A stretch of DNA of 64,000 bases from Streptomyces sp. NRRL S-350. Lineage in GTDB: Bacteria > Actinomycetota > Actinomycetes > Streptomycetales > Streptomycetaceae. Position 1 is the first letter of the stretch; every line of letters starts with the position of its first letter. Shown one piece after another: positions 7,348-15,369 of this stretch. The DNA lies in contig NZ_JOHO01000014.1 of NCBI RefSeq assembly GCF_000719705.1, forward strand, positions 1 to 64,000. The letters are read 5' to 3'. The notes under the pieces were generated by a model. That model was not told the origin of the DNA. It searched no databases and saw only the letters and a program-made list of their open reading frames with translations. The position numbers and the translations under genes were made by a program.

Positions 7348-10038
7348 ATGAGAGCCCTACGCATCGGCGCGGGGGCGGTCAAGGCGCTCGCGACGGCAAC
7401 CGTCGTCTTAGCGGCCGCGCTGCCCGCTCAATCCGCCTACGCGGCCACGACGAACTTCTACGTCGACCCGGTCAACGGCAACGACGGCAACCCGGGGACC
7501 AGTGCCACCGCAGCCTTCAGGACCATCCAGGCCGCCCAGTCCGCGGTCCGAGCCGTCAACGCGGCCATGTCCGACGACATCGTCGTGAACCTGCGCGGAG
7601 GCACCTACCCCCTCACCGCGCCGATCACCTTCGGTACCGGCGACTCGGGAATGAACGGCCACACGGTCGTCTACCAAGCGTACCGCGGCGAGACGCCCGT
7701 GATCAGCGGCGGCAAGTCGATCACCGGTTGGACCGCGGCCGCCAACGGCGAGTACAAGGCGCCGGTGGGCACCCTCGACTTCCGGCAGCTGTACGTCAAC
7801 GGCGGCCGCGCCACCCGGGCCCGCTACCCCGATGTCGGCTCGGACTTCCAGCTGCAGGGCAGCGACAAGACCAACAAGCTGCTGAAGGTGCTCAGTTCGC
7901 AGGTCTCGGACTGGGGCCACCTCAACCGGGTCGAGATGGCGCTGGAGACCCAGTGGGGCGAGAGCTACCTGCGGCTGAAGTCGATCAGCCCCGGCAACGG
8001 CACCGCCGACGTGTCGATCCAGGACCGCGAGGCGGGCATCCTGTTCCAGCGCCCCTTCCCCGTGCTCGCCAACGGCTCCCCCCTGCACTTCGAGAACGCC
8101 CACGAGTTCCTCGACGAACCCGGTGAGTTCTACGTCGACACGGCCGCGCAGACCGTCTACTACAAGCCCCGCCCCGGCGAGGACATGGCCACGGCCGACG
8201 TGCAGGCGCCGACGGTCCAGACGCTCTTCGACGTCAAGGGCGCCAACCTCGACAGCCCCGCCCACGACCTGCGGTTCTCCGGCATCACCTTCACCCGGAC
8301 CACCTGGATGGAGGCGAGCAACAACGGCTACCTCAACGGCCAGGGCGGCAACTACAACCTCTCGGCCGACAGCTCCAACAACCAGTACGTCGGCCGCCCG
8401 CCGGCCGCGGTCCAGGCCGCGGACGCCGACCGCGTCTCCTTCACCGACAACGCCTTCACCCAACTGGGCTCCACCGCCCTCGACCTGCACCACGGCGTCC
8501 ACGACAGCAGCGCGACCGGCAACTACGTCCACGACATCTCCGGCAACGGCATCACGGTCGGCAAGTTCTCCGACCCGACCGTGGAGTACCACACCGTCTA
8601 CAACCCGCCCACCTCACCGGCCGGGGAGGACGCCAGGGAGGTCGTCAAGAACGTCACCGTCAAGGACAACCTGATCACCCGGATCGGTGAGGACTACCTG
8701 GGGACCACGGGCATCAACGCGGGCTTCGTCAACAGCACCACCATCGACCACAACGACATCTCCGACACTCCGTGGGCCGGCATCTCGCTCGGCTGGGGCT
8801 GGCAGTCGGCGGCCAACGCCGAAGGCAACAACAGCATCAGCTACAACCGGATCGGCAACGCGATGAACCGGCTCTGCGACTCCGCCGGCATCTACCACCT
8901 CTCCAACGACCCGGGCACGGTCGTCAACGGCAACTACATCCACGACCTGGTGCGAGGGCCGGCCGCCTGCGGCTCGCCGGTGCACGGCATCTACCTGGAC
9001 GAGGGGTCGAACAACATGACCCTGTCGAACAACGTGCTGGCGCACACCGACGGATTCATCAACCAGAACCGCAACGGCTCCAACATCACCCTCACCAACA
9101 ACACGACGTCCGGCGACTCGGTGATCAGGGCCTCCGGCCTCGAGCCCGCCTACCAGGGGCTGGCCGCGAAGGCCAACCTCGCGTACAACAAGCCGGCATC
9201 CTCCTCCTCGGTCTTCGGCACCGGATGGGAGGCCTCGAAGGCCGTCGACAACAACGGCGCGACCGGCTGGTCGCCGACCGGCAGCGACACCTCGGCCTGG
9301 TGGCAGGTCGACCTGGGCCAGGCCCACCAGCTGGGCCAGTTCTCGCTGACGACCCGCCAGGACCTGGACCAGTCGTCGACACGCGGCAACTTCGAGGTCC
9401 GGGCCTCCAACGACCCGAACTTCGGCAGCTACACCGTCCTGGGACGCCAGACGAGCACACTGCCGCTCGCCTCGACGCTCACGGGCAGGATCGACGTCCG
9501 CCAGGAGTTCCGCTACGTGCGCGTCGCCAAGACCGACGGCGCGTACTTCTTCATCACGGACTTCAGCGTGCAGCCGGCCGGCGGGGCGCTGGCCGGCTCG
9601 ACCGGAGCCCCGAACACCAACGCGTCGACGTACTACACGATCAGGAACGTCAACAGCGGTCAGCTGATGGACGTCAGCGGAGGGTCCACCGCCGACGGCG
9701 GGAGCGTCATCCAGTGGCCGGCCACGGGCGGCGCCAACCAGCAGTGGAACATCGTTCCGGTCAGCGGGCAGCTCTACCGGATCGTCAACCGGAACAGCGG
9801 CAAGGTCCTCGACATCAACGCCTCCAGCCACTGGCGGGGAACCACGCTGCAGCAGTACTCCTACGGCGGCGGCAACAACCAGCTGTGGTACTTCGAACCG
9901 ACCGGCGGTGGGTACGTCATCCGCAACTTCGAGAGCAGGCAGATCCTGGAGGTGGGCAACGCATCGACGGCGAACGGAGCCGCCGTCGAGCAGTGGATGC
10001 CCCTGAACCAGTCCAACCAGGCCTGGACGATCCAGTAG
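7348..10038 (+). CDS. Secreted right-handed beta-helix protein with F5/8C and ricin-type domains
   Basis: Probably a polysaccharide-active enzyme of the pectate-lyase/beta-helix fold. ATG 7348 follows AAGGAGG at 7331-7337. Residues 1-32 are a signal peptide (AALPAQSAYA). FYVDPVNGNDGNPGT is the classic start of such secreted beta-helix proteins. Repeated parallel-helix turns (NYVHDISGNGI, NYIHDLVRG, NNVLAHTDGF) fill about 60-600. A discoidin/F5-8 type C domain follows (NLAYNKPASSSSVFGTGWEASKA, about 610-745) and then a ricin-type beta-trefoil (about 755-896) with NSGKVLDI and QW motifs. The exact substrate is not visible. It carries the same palindrome in its upstream region as the GntR gene behind it. 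Confidence 0.88.
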   Translation: MRALRIGAGAVKALATATVVLAAALPAQSAYAATTNFYVDPVNGNDGNPGTSATAAFRTIQAAQSAVRAVNAAMSDDIVVNLRGGTYPLTAPITFGTGDSGMNGHTVVYQAYRGETPVISGGKSITGWTAAANGEYKAPVGTLDFRQLYVNGGRATRARYPDVGSDFQLQGSDKTNKLLKVLSSQVSDWGHLNRVEMALETQWGESYLRLKSISPGNGTADVSIQDREAGILFQRPFPVLANGSPLHFENAHEFLDEPGEFYVDTAAQTVYYKPRPGEDMATADVQAPTVQTLFDVKGANLDSPAHDLRFSGITFTRTTWMEASNNGYLNGQGGNYNLSADSSNNQYVGRPPAAVQAADADRVSFTDNAFTQLGSTALDLHHGVHDSSATGNYVHDISGNGITVGKFSDPTVEYHTVYNPPTSPAGEDAREVVKNVTVKDNLITRIGEDYLGTTGINAGFVNSTTIDHNDISDTPWAGISLGWGWQSAANAEGNNSISYNRIGNAMNRLCDSAGIYHLSNDPGTVVNGNYIHDLVRGPAACGSPVHGIYLDEGSNNMTLSNNVLAHTDGFINQNRNGSNITLTNNTTSGDSVIRASGLEPAYQGLAAKANLAYNKPASSSSVFGTGWEASKAVDNNGATGWSPTGSDTSAWWQVDLGQAHQLGQFSLTTRQDLDQSSTRGNFEVRASNDPNFGSYTVLGRQTSTLPLASTLTGRIDVRQEFRYVRVAKTDGAYFFITDFSVQPAGGALAGSTGAPNTNASTYYTIRNVNSGQLMDVSGGSTADGGSVIQWPATGGANQQWNIVPVSGQLYRIVNRNSGKVLDINASSHWRGTTLQQYSYGGGNNQLWYFEPTGGGYVIRNFESRQILEVGNASTANGAAVEQWMPLNQSNQAWTIQ

Positions 10039-10140
10039 CCAGGCCCGTACCGGGGCAGTAGGCAGTAGGCAGTAGGCGGTGAGGCCGGGGGGCAGAGGCT
10101 TTCCGGCCTCACCGTTTCCGGCCTCGCCGCCTCGCCCGAT

Positions 10141-10169
10141 CGCGGCAGTCCCGCAACGGGACTGCCGCG
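10141..10169. terminator. Strong terminator hairpin after beta-helix gene
   Basis: 13-bp perfect arms CGCGGCAGTCCCG and CGGGACTGCCGCG enclose a CAA loop. A second hairpin with arms GCGCCC and GGGCGC follows at 10180-10195. Confidence 0.8.
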
Positions 10170-10327
10170 GAGAAATCAGGCGCCCTATCGGGCGCTCCGT
10201 CAGGTCCTCGCCCCGGCGTCGTCGGGACGGGCTGCGCGCATAATGGCCGGACAGGCGGCATGAATGCTCGGCAAGCCCCTGTGAGCCAGCCGGATCGCCG
10301 ACTGCATGGCATGAATTTCGCTTCTGG

Positions 10328-10342
10328 ATGAGTACTACTCAT
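10328..10342. promoter_or_regulatory. GntR autoregulatory operator candidate
   Basis: ATGAGTA-C-TACTCAT, a perfect odd palindrome 75 bp upstream of the GntR start, overlapping the -35 region of a TACGAT (10355-10360) promoter. Identical to the core of the 7081-7103 palindrome. Confidence 0.75.
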
Positions 10343-10417
10343 TACCGCTTGCGATACGATGAGCGGGGTTCCGCAGCGATCAGCCGCCCCAGTTGCGTCA
10401 GCCAGGAGGCAGGACAG

Positions 10418-11284
10418 ATGAACGACACGCCCGCGGCCCAGGCGGCCTTGCCGACGCAGGCACCTTCCGTTGCGACGGCATCGGCGGCGGCATCGGCATC
10501 GGCGACGGCGACCGCAGCAGCGCCGGAAGCCGTACCGGAAGCGGCCGCAGTGGTGCACGGTGCGGACGCGCGGCGCGACTACCGGCCCGGGTACGAAATC
10601 GTCGCGGAGCGGATCCTGGAGTTCATCGCCGAGTCCCGCCTGGTGGCGGGTGACCGGCTGCCCACCGAGAACGATCTGGCCCAGAGGCTGGACACCAGCC
10701 GGGCGGTGGTGCGGGAGGCCGTGAAGATCCTCTCGGCCCTCGGCCGGGTCCGGGCGCACAAGGGGCGCGGACTGTTCGTCGCCGACGACGAGGGCATGCT
10801 CATCACCAGCCGCTGGGGCGGCTTCTTCCGCCCCGTCGACCTCGACCACGTGCTCATGCTGTTCGAGTTCCGCCGGGTGCAGGAGATGGCCGCGAGCAGG
10901 CTGGCCGCCACCCGTGCCACGCCCGCCGAACTGCGGACCATCGAGGTCGCCGTGCAGCAGTGCCGGCACGGGTTCGTCCACGGTCAGGTCGACGTGTTCA
11001 ACCAGGCGGACGAGGACTTCCACGCGGCCGTGGCCACCGCCTCGCACAACACCTTCCTGGTCAGCGCCGTCCGGGACGCACGACGGCTGCAGCGGCAGTC
11101 CAGCGCGATCGGGATCCACGACACGCTCGGTGACGGCACCAGGTCCGCGGTCGAGGAACACGAGGCGATCTACCAGGCCATCCGCGACGGCCGGCCCGAA
11201 GAGGCGGCCGAGGCCACGGCCAGGCACCTCGACCGGACCCTCGACGATTACCGGCGGCAGATCCAGCGACGCCTGTTCGGATAG
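10418..11284 (+). CDS. FadR-type GntR-family transcriptional regulator
   Basis: A 288-aa regulator; ATG 10418 is 8 nt after AGGAGG. The first 45 residues are an Ala-rich low-complexity tail. Residues about 50-120 form the winged helix (EIVAERILEFIAESRLVAGDRLPTENDLAQRL, TSRAVVREAVKIL). The rest is an all-helical FCD ligand domain with a plausible metal set (Asp/His in EDFHAAV, His in SHNTFL, His in EEHEAIY, His in ARHLDRT). The family senses sugar acids and similar ligands. The shared 15-bp palindrome upstream of it and of the beta-helix gene makes it the probable local regulator. Confidence 0.9.
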   Translation: MNDTPAAQAALPTQAPSVATASAAASASATATAAAPEAVPEAAAVVHGADARRDYRPGYEIVAERILEFIAESRLVAGDRLPTENDLAQRLDTSRAVVREAVKILSALGRVRAHKGRGLFVADDEGMLITSRWGGFFRPVDLDHVLMLFEFRRVQEMAASRLAATRATPAELRTIEVAVQQCRHGFVHGQVDVFNQADEDFHAAVATASHNTFLVSAVRDARRLQRQSSAIGIHDTLGDGTRSAVEEHEAIYQAIRDGRPEEAAEATARHLDRTLDDYRRQIQRRLFG

Positions 11285-11474
11285 CGGCCAGGCTGCTTCA
11301 CCGGGGCCATGACGCGGAGTCGGCACGGATTCCCGCACGCGCGGCGCCGTTCCGATCCGCGCCCCCGCGGCGGCACCTCCCCCCCGAGTGCCTGCCGATC
11401 CCAGGGCGCAAAGGATCCCAGGGCGCAAGGGATCGCCGGGCTCAGGGATCGCCGGGGGCGGGGGATCGCCGGGG

Positions 11475-12122
11475 TCAGGTGCCGAGGACGAGTGCGCACC
11501 AGGCGTCGGCGAGGACGCGGTGGCCGAACGGGGTCGGATGCACACCGTCGAAGGCCACCAGCTCGGGCCGACCGGCACTGCGGGCGGCCTGGTTGAGCAG
11601 TCCGTCGGCGGCGAGGAGCTGGGCATCGAACTCGGCCGCGAGCCGCCGGACGACGCCGATCCGCGGGTCGAGGTCCTCCCGCCAGGCCCACTGCTGGGCG
11701 GCCACGGGCACCAGGAACGGTTCGATCAGCACGAGCCGGGTTTCCCCCCGCGAGACGGCGGCGAGCAGCAGGCTTCGGTAGTCCTCCTCCCAGGCCCCTG
11801 GGGAGGCGGACTGCCCGGCATCGTCGCGACGCAGGGTGTCGTTCACCCCGACCATGATCGAGAGCAGGTCGGGGCCGTGGGCGAGGGTGTCCTCCTCCCA
11901 CCGGGCCCGCAGATCGGCGACGCGGTCGCCGGCGACGCCGCGGTTCAGCACGGTCACCCCGGGGTGGGCGGCGAGCAGACGGCGAGCGGCGAGCGCGGCG
12001 TACCCGTCGCCCAGATCGGCGGGTACGTGGCGCCGGCGTCCGGCGTCCGTGATGCTGTCGCCCTGGAACAGGACGGTGGCGTCGAGCGGCAGAGTCAGAG
12101 GCACGAGTGGTTCCTTCGGCAT
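11475..12122 (-). CDS. SGNH/GDSL-family hydrolase (acetylxylan-esterase-like)
   Basis: A predicted carbohydrate esterase or lipase of the SGNH fold, 215 aa. All blocks are visible: GDSITDAGR (Ser nucleophile), Gly in NRGVAGD, GVNDT (Asn), and DGVHPTPFGH (Asp/His). No signal peptide, so probably intracellular. I chose ATG 12122 (MPKEPLV); a GTG at 12143 would add seven residues and no RBS decides. It faces the GntR gene, and the spacer between them holds direct repeats of GGGATCGCCGGG near 11430-11473. Context suggests removal of acetyl groups from imported oligosaccharides, which is inference. Confidence 0.85.
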   Translation of the reverse strand: MPKEPLVPLTLPLDATVLFQGDSITDAGRRRHVPADLGDGYAALAARRLLAAHPGVTVLNRGVAGDRVADLRARWEEDTLAHGPDLLSIMVGVNDTLRRDDAGQSASPGAWEEDYRSLLLAAVSRGETRLVLIEPFLVPVAAQQWAWREDLDPRIGVVRRLAAEFDAQLLAADGLLNQAARSAGRPELVAFDGVHPTPFGHRVLADAWCALVLGT

Positions 12123-12412
12123 GTCGGGAAAAGCGGTGCGCACCGGAGCGGGCCGGTGCGGCCCGCCGTCGGCATCCGCATCCTTCCCGCTCCGGCGAAA
12201 AGGAAGGGGGGTCTCCCGGCCGGCCGCCAGCGAGCCCGCGAGGGAGCCGGGTGCGGTTCCGCTCCTTCACGGCCGGACCGCCTGCGCCCTTGCCGTTCGG
12301 GACCGTTGCCGTGCGCATCCGGACCATCGACTCCTCCCGGCGGAGATGCGATCATCGATGGCTCAGAGGCTCGGCCTTCGCCGCGTTCTCCCGACAAGCA
12401 CAAATGGTGATC

Positions 12413-13426
12413 ATGGAAGAGTTCCGCCACGAACGCCTGAGCTGCCTCGCCGTGTGCGCCGGCGCGGGCGGCCTCGCACTCGGCCTCGAACAGGCCGGGT
12501 TCGATCCCGTGTTGCTCCTGGACAACCGCCCCGTGGCCTGCGAGACGCTTCGGCTGAACCGCCCGGACTGGAACGTCCTGGAGAGCGATCTGCTCGACTT
12601 CGTACCGGAGGAGCACCGCGAGTGCTACGACGTGGACCTCCTCGCGGCCGGTCTGCCCCGGGTGAAGGCGAGCGCCGCGGTGAGACGCGAGGACAGTGAC
12701 GAGGAACTCCGATTGCTCGAAGCGACCGTCATGCTGGTGCACGGTGTGCAGCCACGTGCGCTGCTCATCGAGAACGTCTCCGAACTGGCTTCCAAACCCG
12801 CGTACGAACCCATCCGGGCGGTGGTCGAAGCCGAACTCGAACACCTCGGGTACGAGTACGCCTGGTTCGTCGTCAACGCGATGTGGCACGGTGTGCCCCA
12901 AGACCGCAAGCAGGGGATCCTGGTGGCGCTGAAGGGGGATTCCATGCGCGACTTCGTGCCCCCGCCGCGTGACACCGATCCGCCACCGACGGTCGGTGAG
13001 GCATTGGGCGCCTCGATGGCCGCCCGCGGGTGGCCGCATGCCGCCGCTTGGGCCGCCCAGGCCGATCAGGTCGCTCCCACCCTGGTCGGGGGCTCCTGGA
13101 ACCGCGGTGGGCCGGATCTCGGTCCGACCGGGTCGAAGCGTTCCTGGGCCCGCATGAGGGTCAACGGCGGCACCGTCGCCACCGATGTGCCGGGGCCCGA
13201 CGATCGTTGGGATCCGTCACCGGACGGAGCGGACCTGGTGAAGCTGACAGTCGAGCAGGCGGCACGCCTGCAGGGTTTCCCCGACGACTGGTCCTTCGCC
13301 GGCGGAAAGACGGTGCGGTACCGGCAGGTGGGCCACGCGTCGCCGCCGCCGGTGGCGCGGGCCTTCGGGCTGGCGATCCGGGCGGCGTTGGGTCGGCGCG
13401 GGCCCGCACCACGGGATCGGCAGTGA
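12413..13426 (+). CDS. C5-cytosine methyltransferase homologue lacking the catalytic Cys motif
   Basis: A 337-aa PF00145-like protein. ATG 12413 is preceded by an in-frame ATG at 12404; both lack a clear RBS. The SAM-binding motif I is intact (VCAGAGGLALGLEQAGF), as are motif VI (LLIENV), motif VIII (PQDRKQ), a target-recognition stretch (APTLVGGSW) and motifs IX-X (QAARLQGFPDDW, YRQVGHASPP). The motif IV site, normally GG-P-PC-Q, reads AAGLPRVKASAAV, so the nucleophilic Cys is gone. It should bind SAM and possibly DNA but not methylate by the standard mechanism. It sits tail-to-tail with drmB, 78 bp apart across a shared hairpin. A sensor, decoy or specificity role is conceivable. Confidence 0.85.
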   Translation: MEEFRHERLSCLAVCAGAGGLALGLEQAGFDPVLLLDNRPVACETLRLNRPDWNVLESDLLDFVPEEHRECYDVDLLAAGLPRVKASAAVRREDSDEELRLLEATVMLVHGVQPRALLIENVSELASKPAYEPIRAVVEAELEHLGYEYAWFVVNAMWHGVPQDRKQGILVALKGDSMRDFVPPPRDTDPPPTVGEALGASMAARGWPHAAAWAAQADQVAPTLVGGSWNRGGPDLGPTGSKRSWARMRVNGGTVATDVPGPDDRWDPSPDGADLVKLTVEQAARLQGFPDDWSFAGGKTVRYRQVGHASPPPVARAFGLAIRAALGRRGPAPRDRQ

Positions 13427-13453
13427 CCCGGGCCGCGCGGACACCGTGACGTC

Positions 13454-13486
13454 GGGGCGGGACGACATCGTGTGCCGTTCCGCCCC
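13454..13486. terminator. Bidirectional terminator between methyltransferase homologue and drmB
   Basis: Arms GGGGCGGGACG and CGTTCCGCCCC pair with one mismatch around an 11-nt loop, between two convergent genes. Confidence 0.65.
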
Positions 13487-13503
13487 GGGTCACCGCCCGG
13501 TGC

Positions 13504-15369
13504 TCAGCGGGCGAGCAGGTGCGAGAAGAAGCCGATCGACGGTTCCTCCGGAGTGCCGACCAGGAGGGCCCGGTCGAGCAGACCGTTGTTGTGCTCGCAA
13601 CTGGTCTCCGGGAGCATCACGCACGCGTGGCACGCGGCCAGGTTGGTGCCGCCCGCGCCGGAGACCTCGCTCTCCACGCAGAGCGGATCGGCGGAGCACC
13701 ACTCGGCCCGGTGGACGGCCGAGCGCACGGCCCGGTCGAGGCGGTCGATCTCGCCCTGGGCGACCAGGCCGCCGAGGCTTCCGGCGGAGTCGCTGGTGGC
13801 CGTGTAGATCAACACACCGGCCATCTCGTCGCCCGAGTAGATCCGTTCGCGCAGCGATGCGGCCGGGTACCCGGAGTCCAGGCTCCACTCGTTGATCATC
13901 ACGTGCGCGAAGGTGTGCAACAGGGCCATGCGCGGGGTGGCGGGGGAAACCGGAACCCGTGTCGGGTCCGAGGCCCGTTCGGCGAGGACCCGCTGGTGGC
14001 GGTGCCGGATGCGCGCCACGCGGTCGGCGACGGCGGGCAGTTCGGCCCAGGCGTCGACCTTCTCCTCGTCGAACCGGAGGAACACCCCCTCACCGTGGAC
14101 CTCCATGGCGGGCAGCCAGTCGGTGGGCTCGAGCGACAGCTGCGCCTCGTGCCCCTCGGAGGAGGTCTCGGGATCGATGACGCGGGTGAAGGCCTTGAGG
14201 GCGCGGACCTCCCGGAGCTTCTTCACCAGCATCGGGGTGACCAGGCCCAGACCGGTCAGCGACTTCCCGTCGCCGATCGGCGGCTCGCAGACGAACTGCT
14301 CGGTGTGGTGACCGGATTCCTCCGGATTGCCGGCGCACAGGCGCTGGTACTCCAGGTCGCGCAGGGCCCGGTAGCGCTTCTCCTGGTCCCGGTCCGGGGT
14401 GTCCTCCCCGGCGGGGTCCTCGGCCTCCATCGCGGCAACCAGGTCCAACGCCTCCTGGGCACTCACCGGGGAGGGGATCCCGTCGAAGACGTGCTTCAGG
14501 TGGATCTCCATCTCGCCGAGGTCGGTACAGCCGCGGAGCTTGTCCCAGTGCTTGTCCAGCGCGTTCACCCGGGTGTCGCTCCACGGCGGGATGGACAGAG
14601 CCGAGCGGAGCACAGGCTGCCAGACGGAGGAGGAACCGCGCTGGAGGGTACGGGGCGTCAGGGAGCAGGGGATCCTGGGCGCGTCCTTCAACCACGGCCG
14701 CTCGCCCCGGCAGCCGATGTGCAGGTCCTTGAGGGCGCCGGCCCGGAAGGAGCCCTCCATGGACACCTCGGGCACTCCGCAGGAACAGGAGAGCACCACC
14801 GAGCGGAGCGACGAGGTGCGACCCGACGACCGCAGGCTCATCCGGCCGTCGCAGGCGGCGGCCGCGCCCTCCCCGCGACGCCGCCGGTGCAGCCAGTCCC
14901 GGTACGGGAAGTCGGAGATGTGTCCGTCCTCGCAGGCGACCACGAAGCGGGAGGGCACCAGGGGCTCGGCGCACTCGCCGCACTCGTTGCGTCCCGGCGG
15001 AGGGTTGAACTTCGCCACGTGGTCCAACGCGTGGCACTCGGGGCAGTGGTGCCAGAGCGGGAAGCGGCGCACCCGGATGCCGTCCCGGCTGTCGTCACCG
15101 GATGCGGGCGGGAGACGGAAGTGCCGCACGCCCAGTACCCGCGCGAGGCGGGGCTCGCGGATGACCGGGGCCTCGTCACGGGGCCACTGCTCGGCCGCGG
15201 CGTCGATGCCCGACACGATGAAGGACTCCTGGTCCACGGCGACCAGGGACCCGACGCCGTACGTGGTGATGGCCTGGGCCCGACGGACCGCACCACGGCG
15301 GGGCAGATTGCGGGCCGGCGCGGCGGAACCGGCGGCACCGCGCCGGCGACGGGACGGGGGCGGGGTCAT
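13504..15369 (-). CDS. drmB: DISARM-type DrmB protein (DUF1998)
   Basis: A 621-aa homologue of DISARM DrmB. The N-terminal half holds zinc-binding clusters (HHCPECH, NECGEC, then RFVVACEDGHISDFPY). The C-terminal DUF1998 domain shows LLHTFAHVMI, ERIYSGDEMAGVLIYTA, GGLV, WCSADPLC and CHACVMLPETSCEHNN, all typical. In DISARM DrmB works with the DrmA helicase to recognise and block incoming DNA. ATG 15369 overlaps the drmA stop by four bases (ATGA). It is the last gene of a four-gene leftward operon and ends at a terminator shared with the convergent methyltransferase homologue. Family assignment is strong; antiphage function is inferred. Confidence 0.88.
   Translation of the reverse strand: MTPPPSRRRRGAAGSAAPARNLPRRGAVRRAQAITTYGVGSLVAVDQESFIVSGIDAAAEQWPRDEAPVIREPRLARVLGVRHFRLPPASGDDSRDGIRVRRFPLWHHCPECHALDHVAKFNPPPGRNECGECAEPLVPSRFVVACEDGHISDFPYRDWLHRRRRGEGAAAACDGRMSLRSSGRTSSLRSVVLSCSCGVPEVSMEGSFRAGALKDLHIGCRGERPWLKDAPRIPCSLTPRTLQRGSSSVWQPVLRSALSIPPWSDTRVNALDKHWDKLRGCTDLGEMEIHLKHVFDGIPSPVSAQEALDLVAAMEAEDPAGEDTPDRDQEKRYRALRDLEYQRLCAGNPEESGHHTEQFVCEPPIGDGKSLTGLGLVTPMLVKKLREVRALKAFTRVIDPETSSEGHEAQLSLEPTDWLPAMEVHGEGVFLRFDEEKVDAWAELPAVADRVARIRHRHQRVLAERASDPTRVPVSPATPRMALLHTFAHVMINEWSLDSGYPAASLRERIYSGDEMAGVLIYTATSDSAGSLGGLVAQGEIDRLDRAVRSAVHRAEWCSADPLCVESEVSGAGGTNLAACHACVMLPETSCEHNNGLLDRALLVGTPEEPSIGFFSHLLAR

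Larger units (their letters stand above)
10039..10417. other. Spacer with terminators and gntR promoter
   Basis: Holds three short CAGTAGG repeats near 10056-10076, a strong hairpin at 10141-10169, a smaller one at 10180-10195 and the gntR operator at 10328-10342. A TACGAT -10 candidate lies at 10355-10360. No gene was seen. Confidence 0.6.

Noticed and set aside
11395..11474. GGGATCGCCGGG direct repeats as a possible attachment site
   Set aside because: Short, degenerate, between convergent genes and without integrase or tRNA nearby.
12107..12412. N-terminal extension of the methyltransferase homologue
   Set aside because: Low-complexity sequence before motif I, no RBS, and it would overlap the SGNH gene start.
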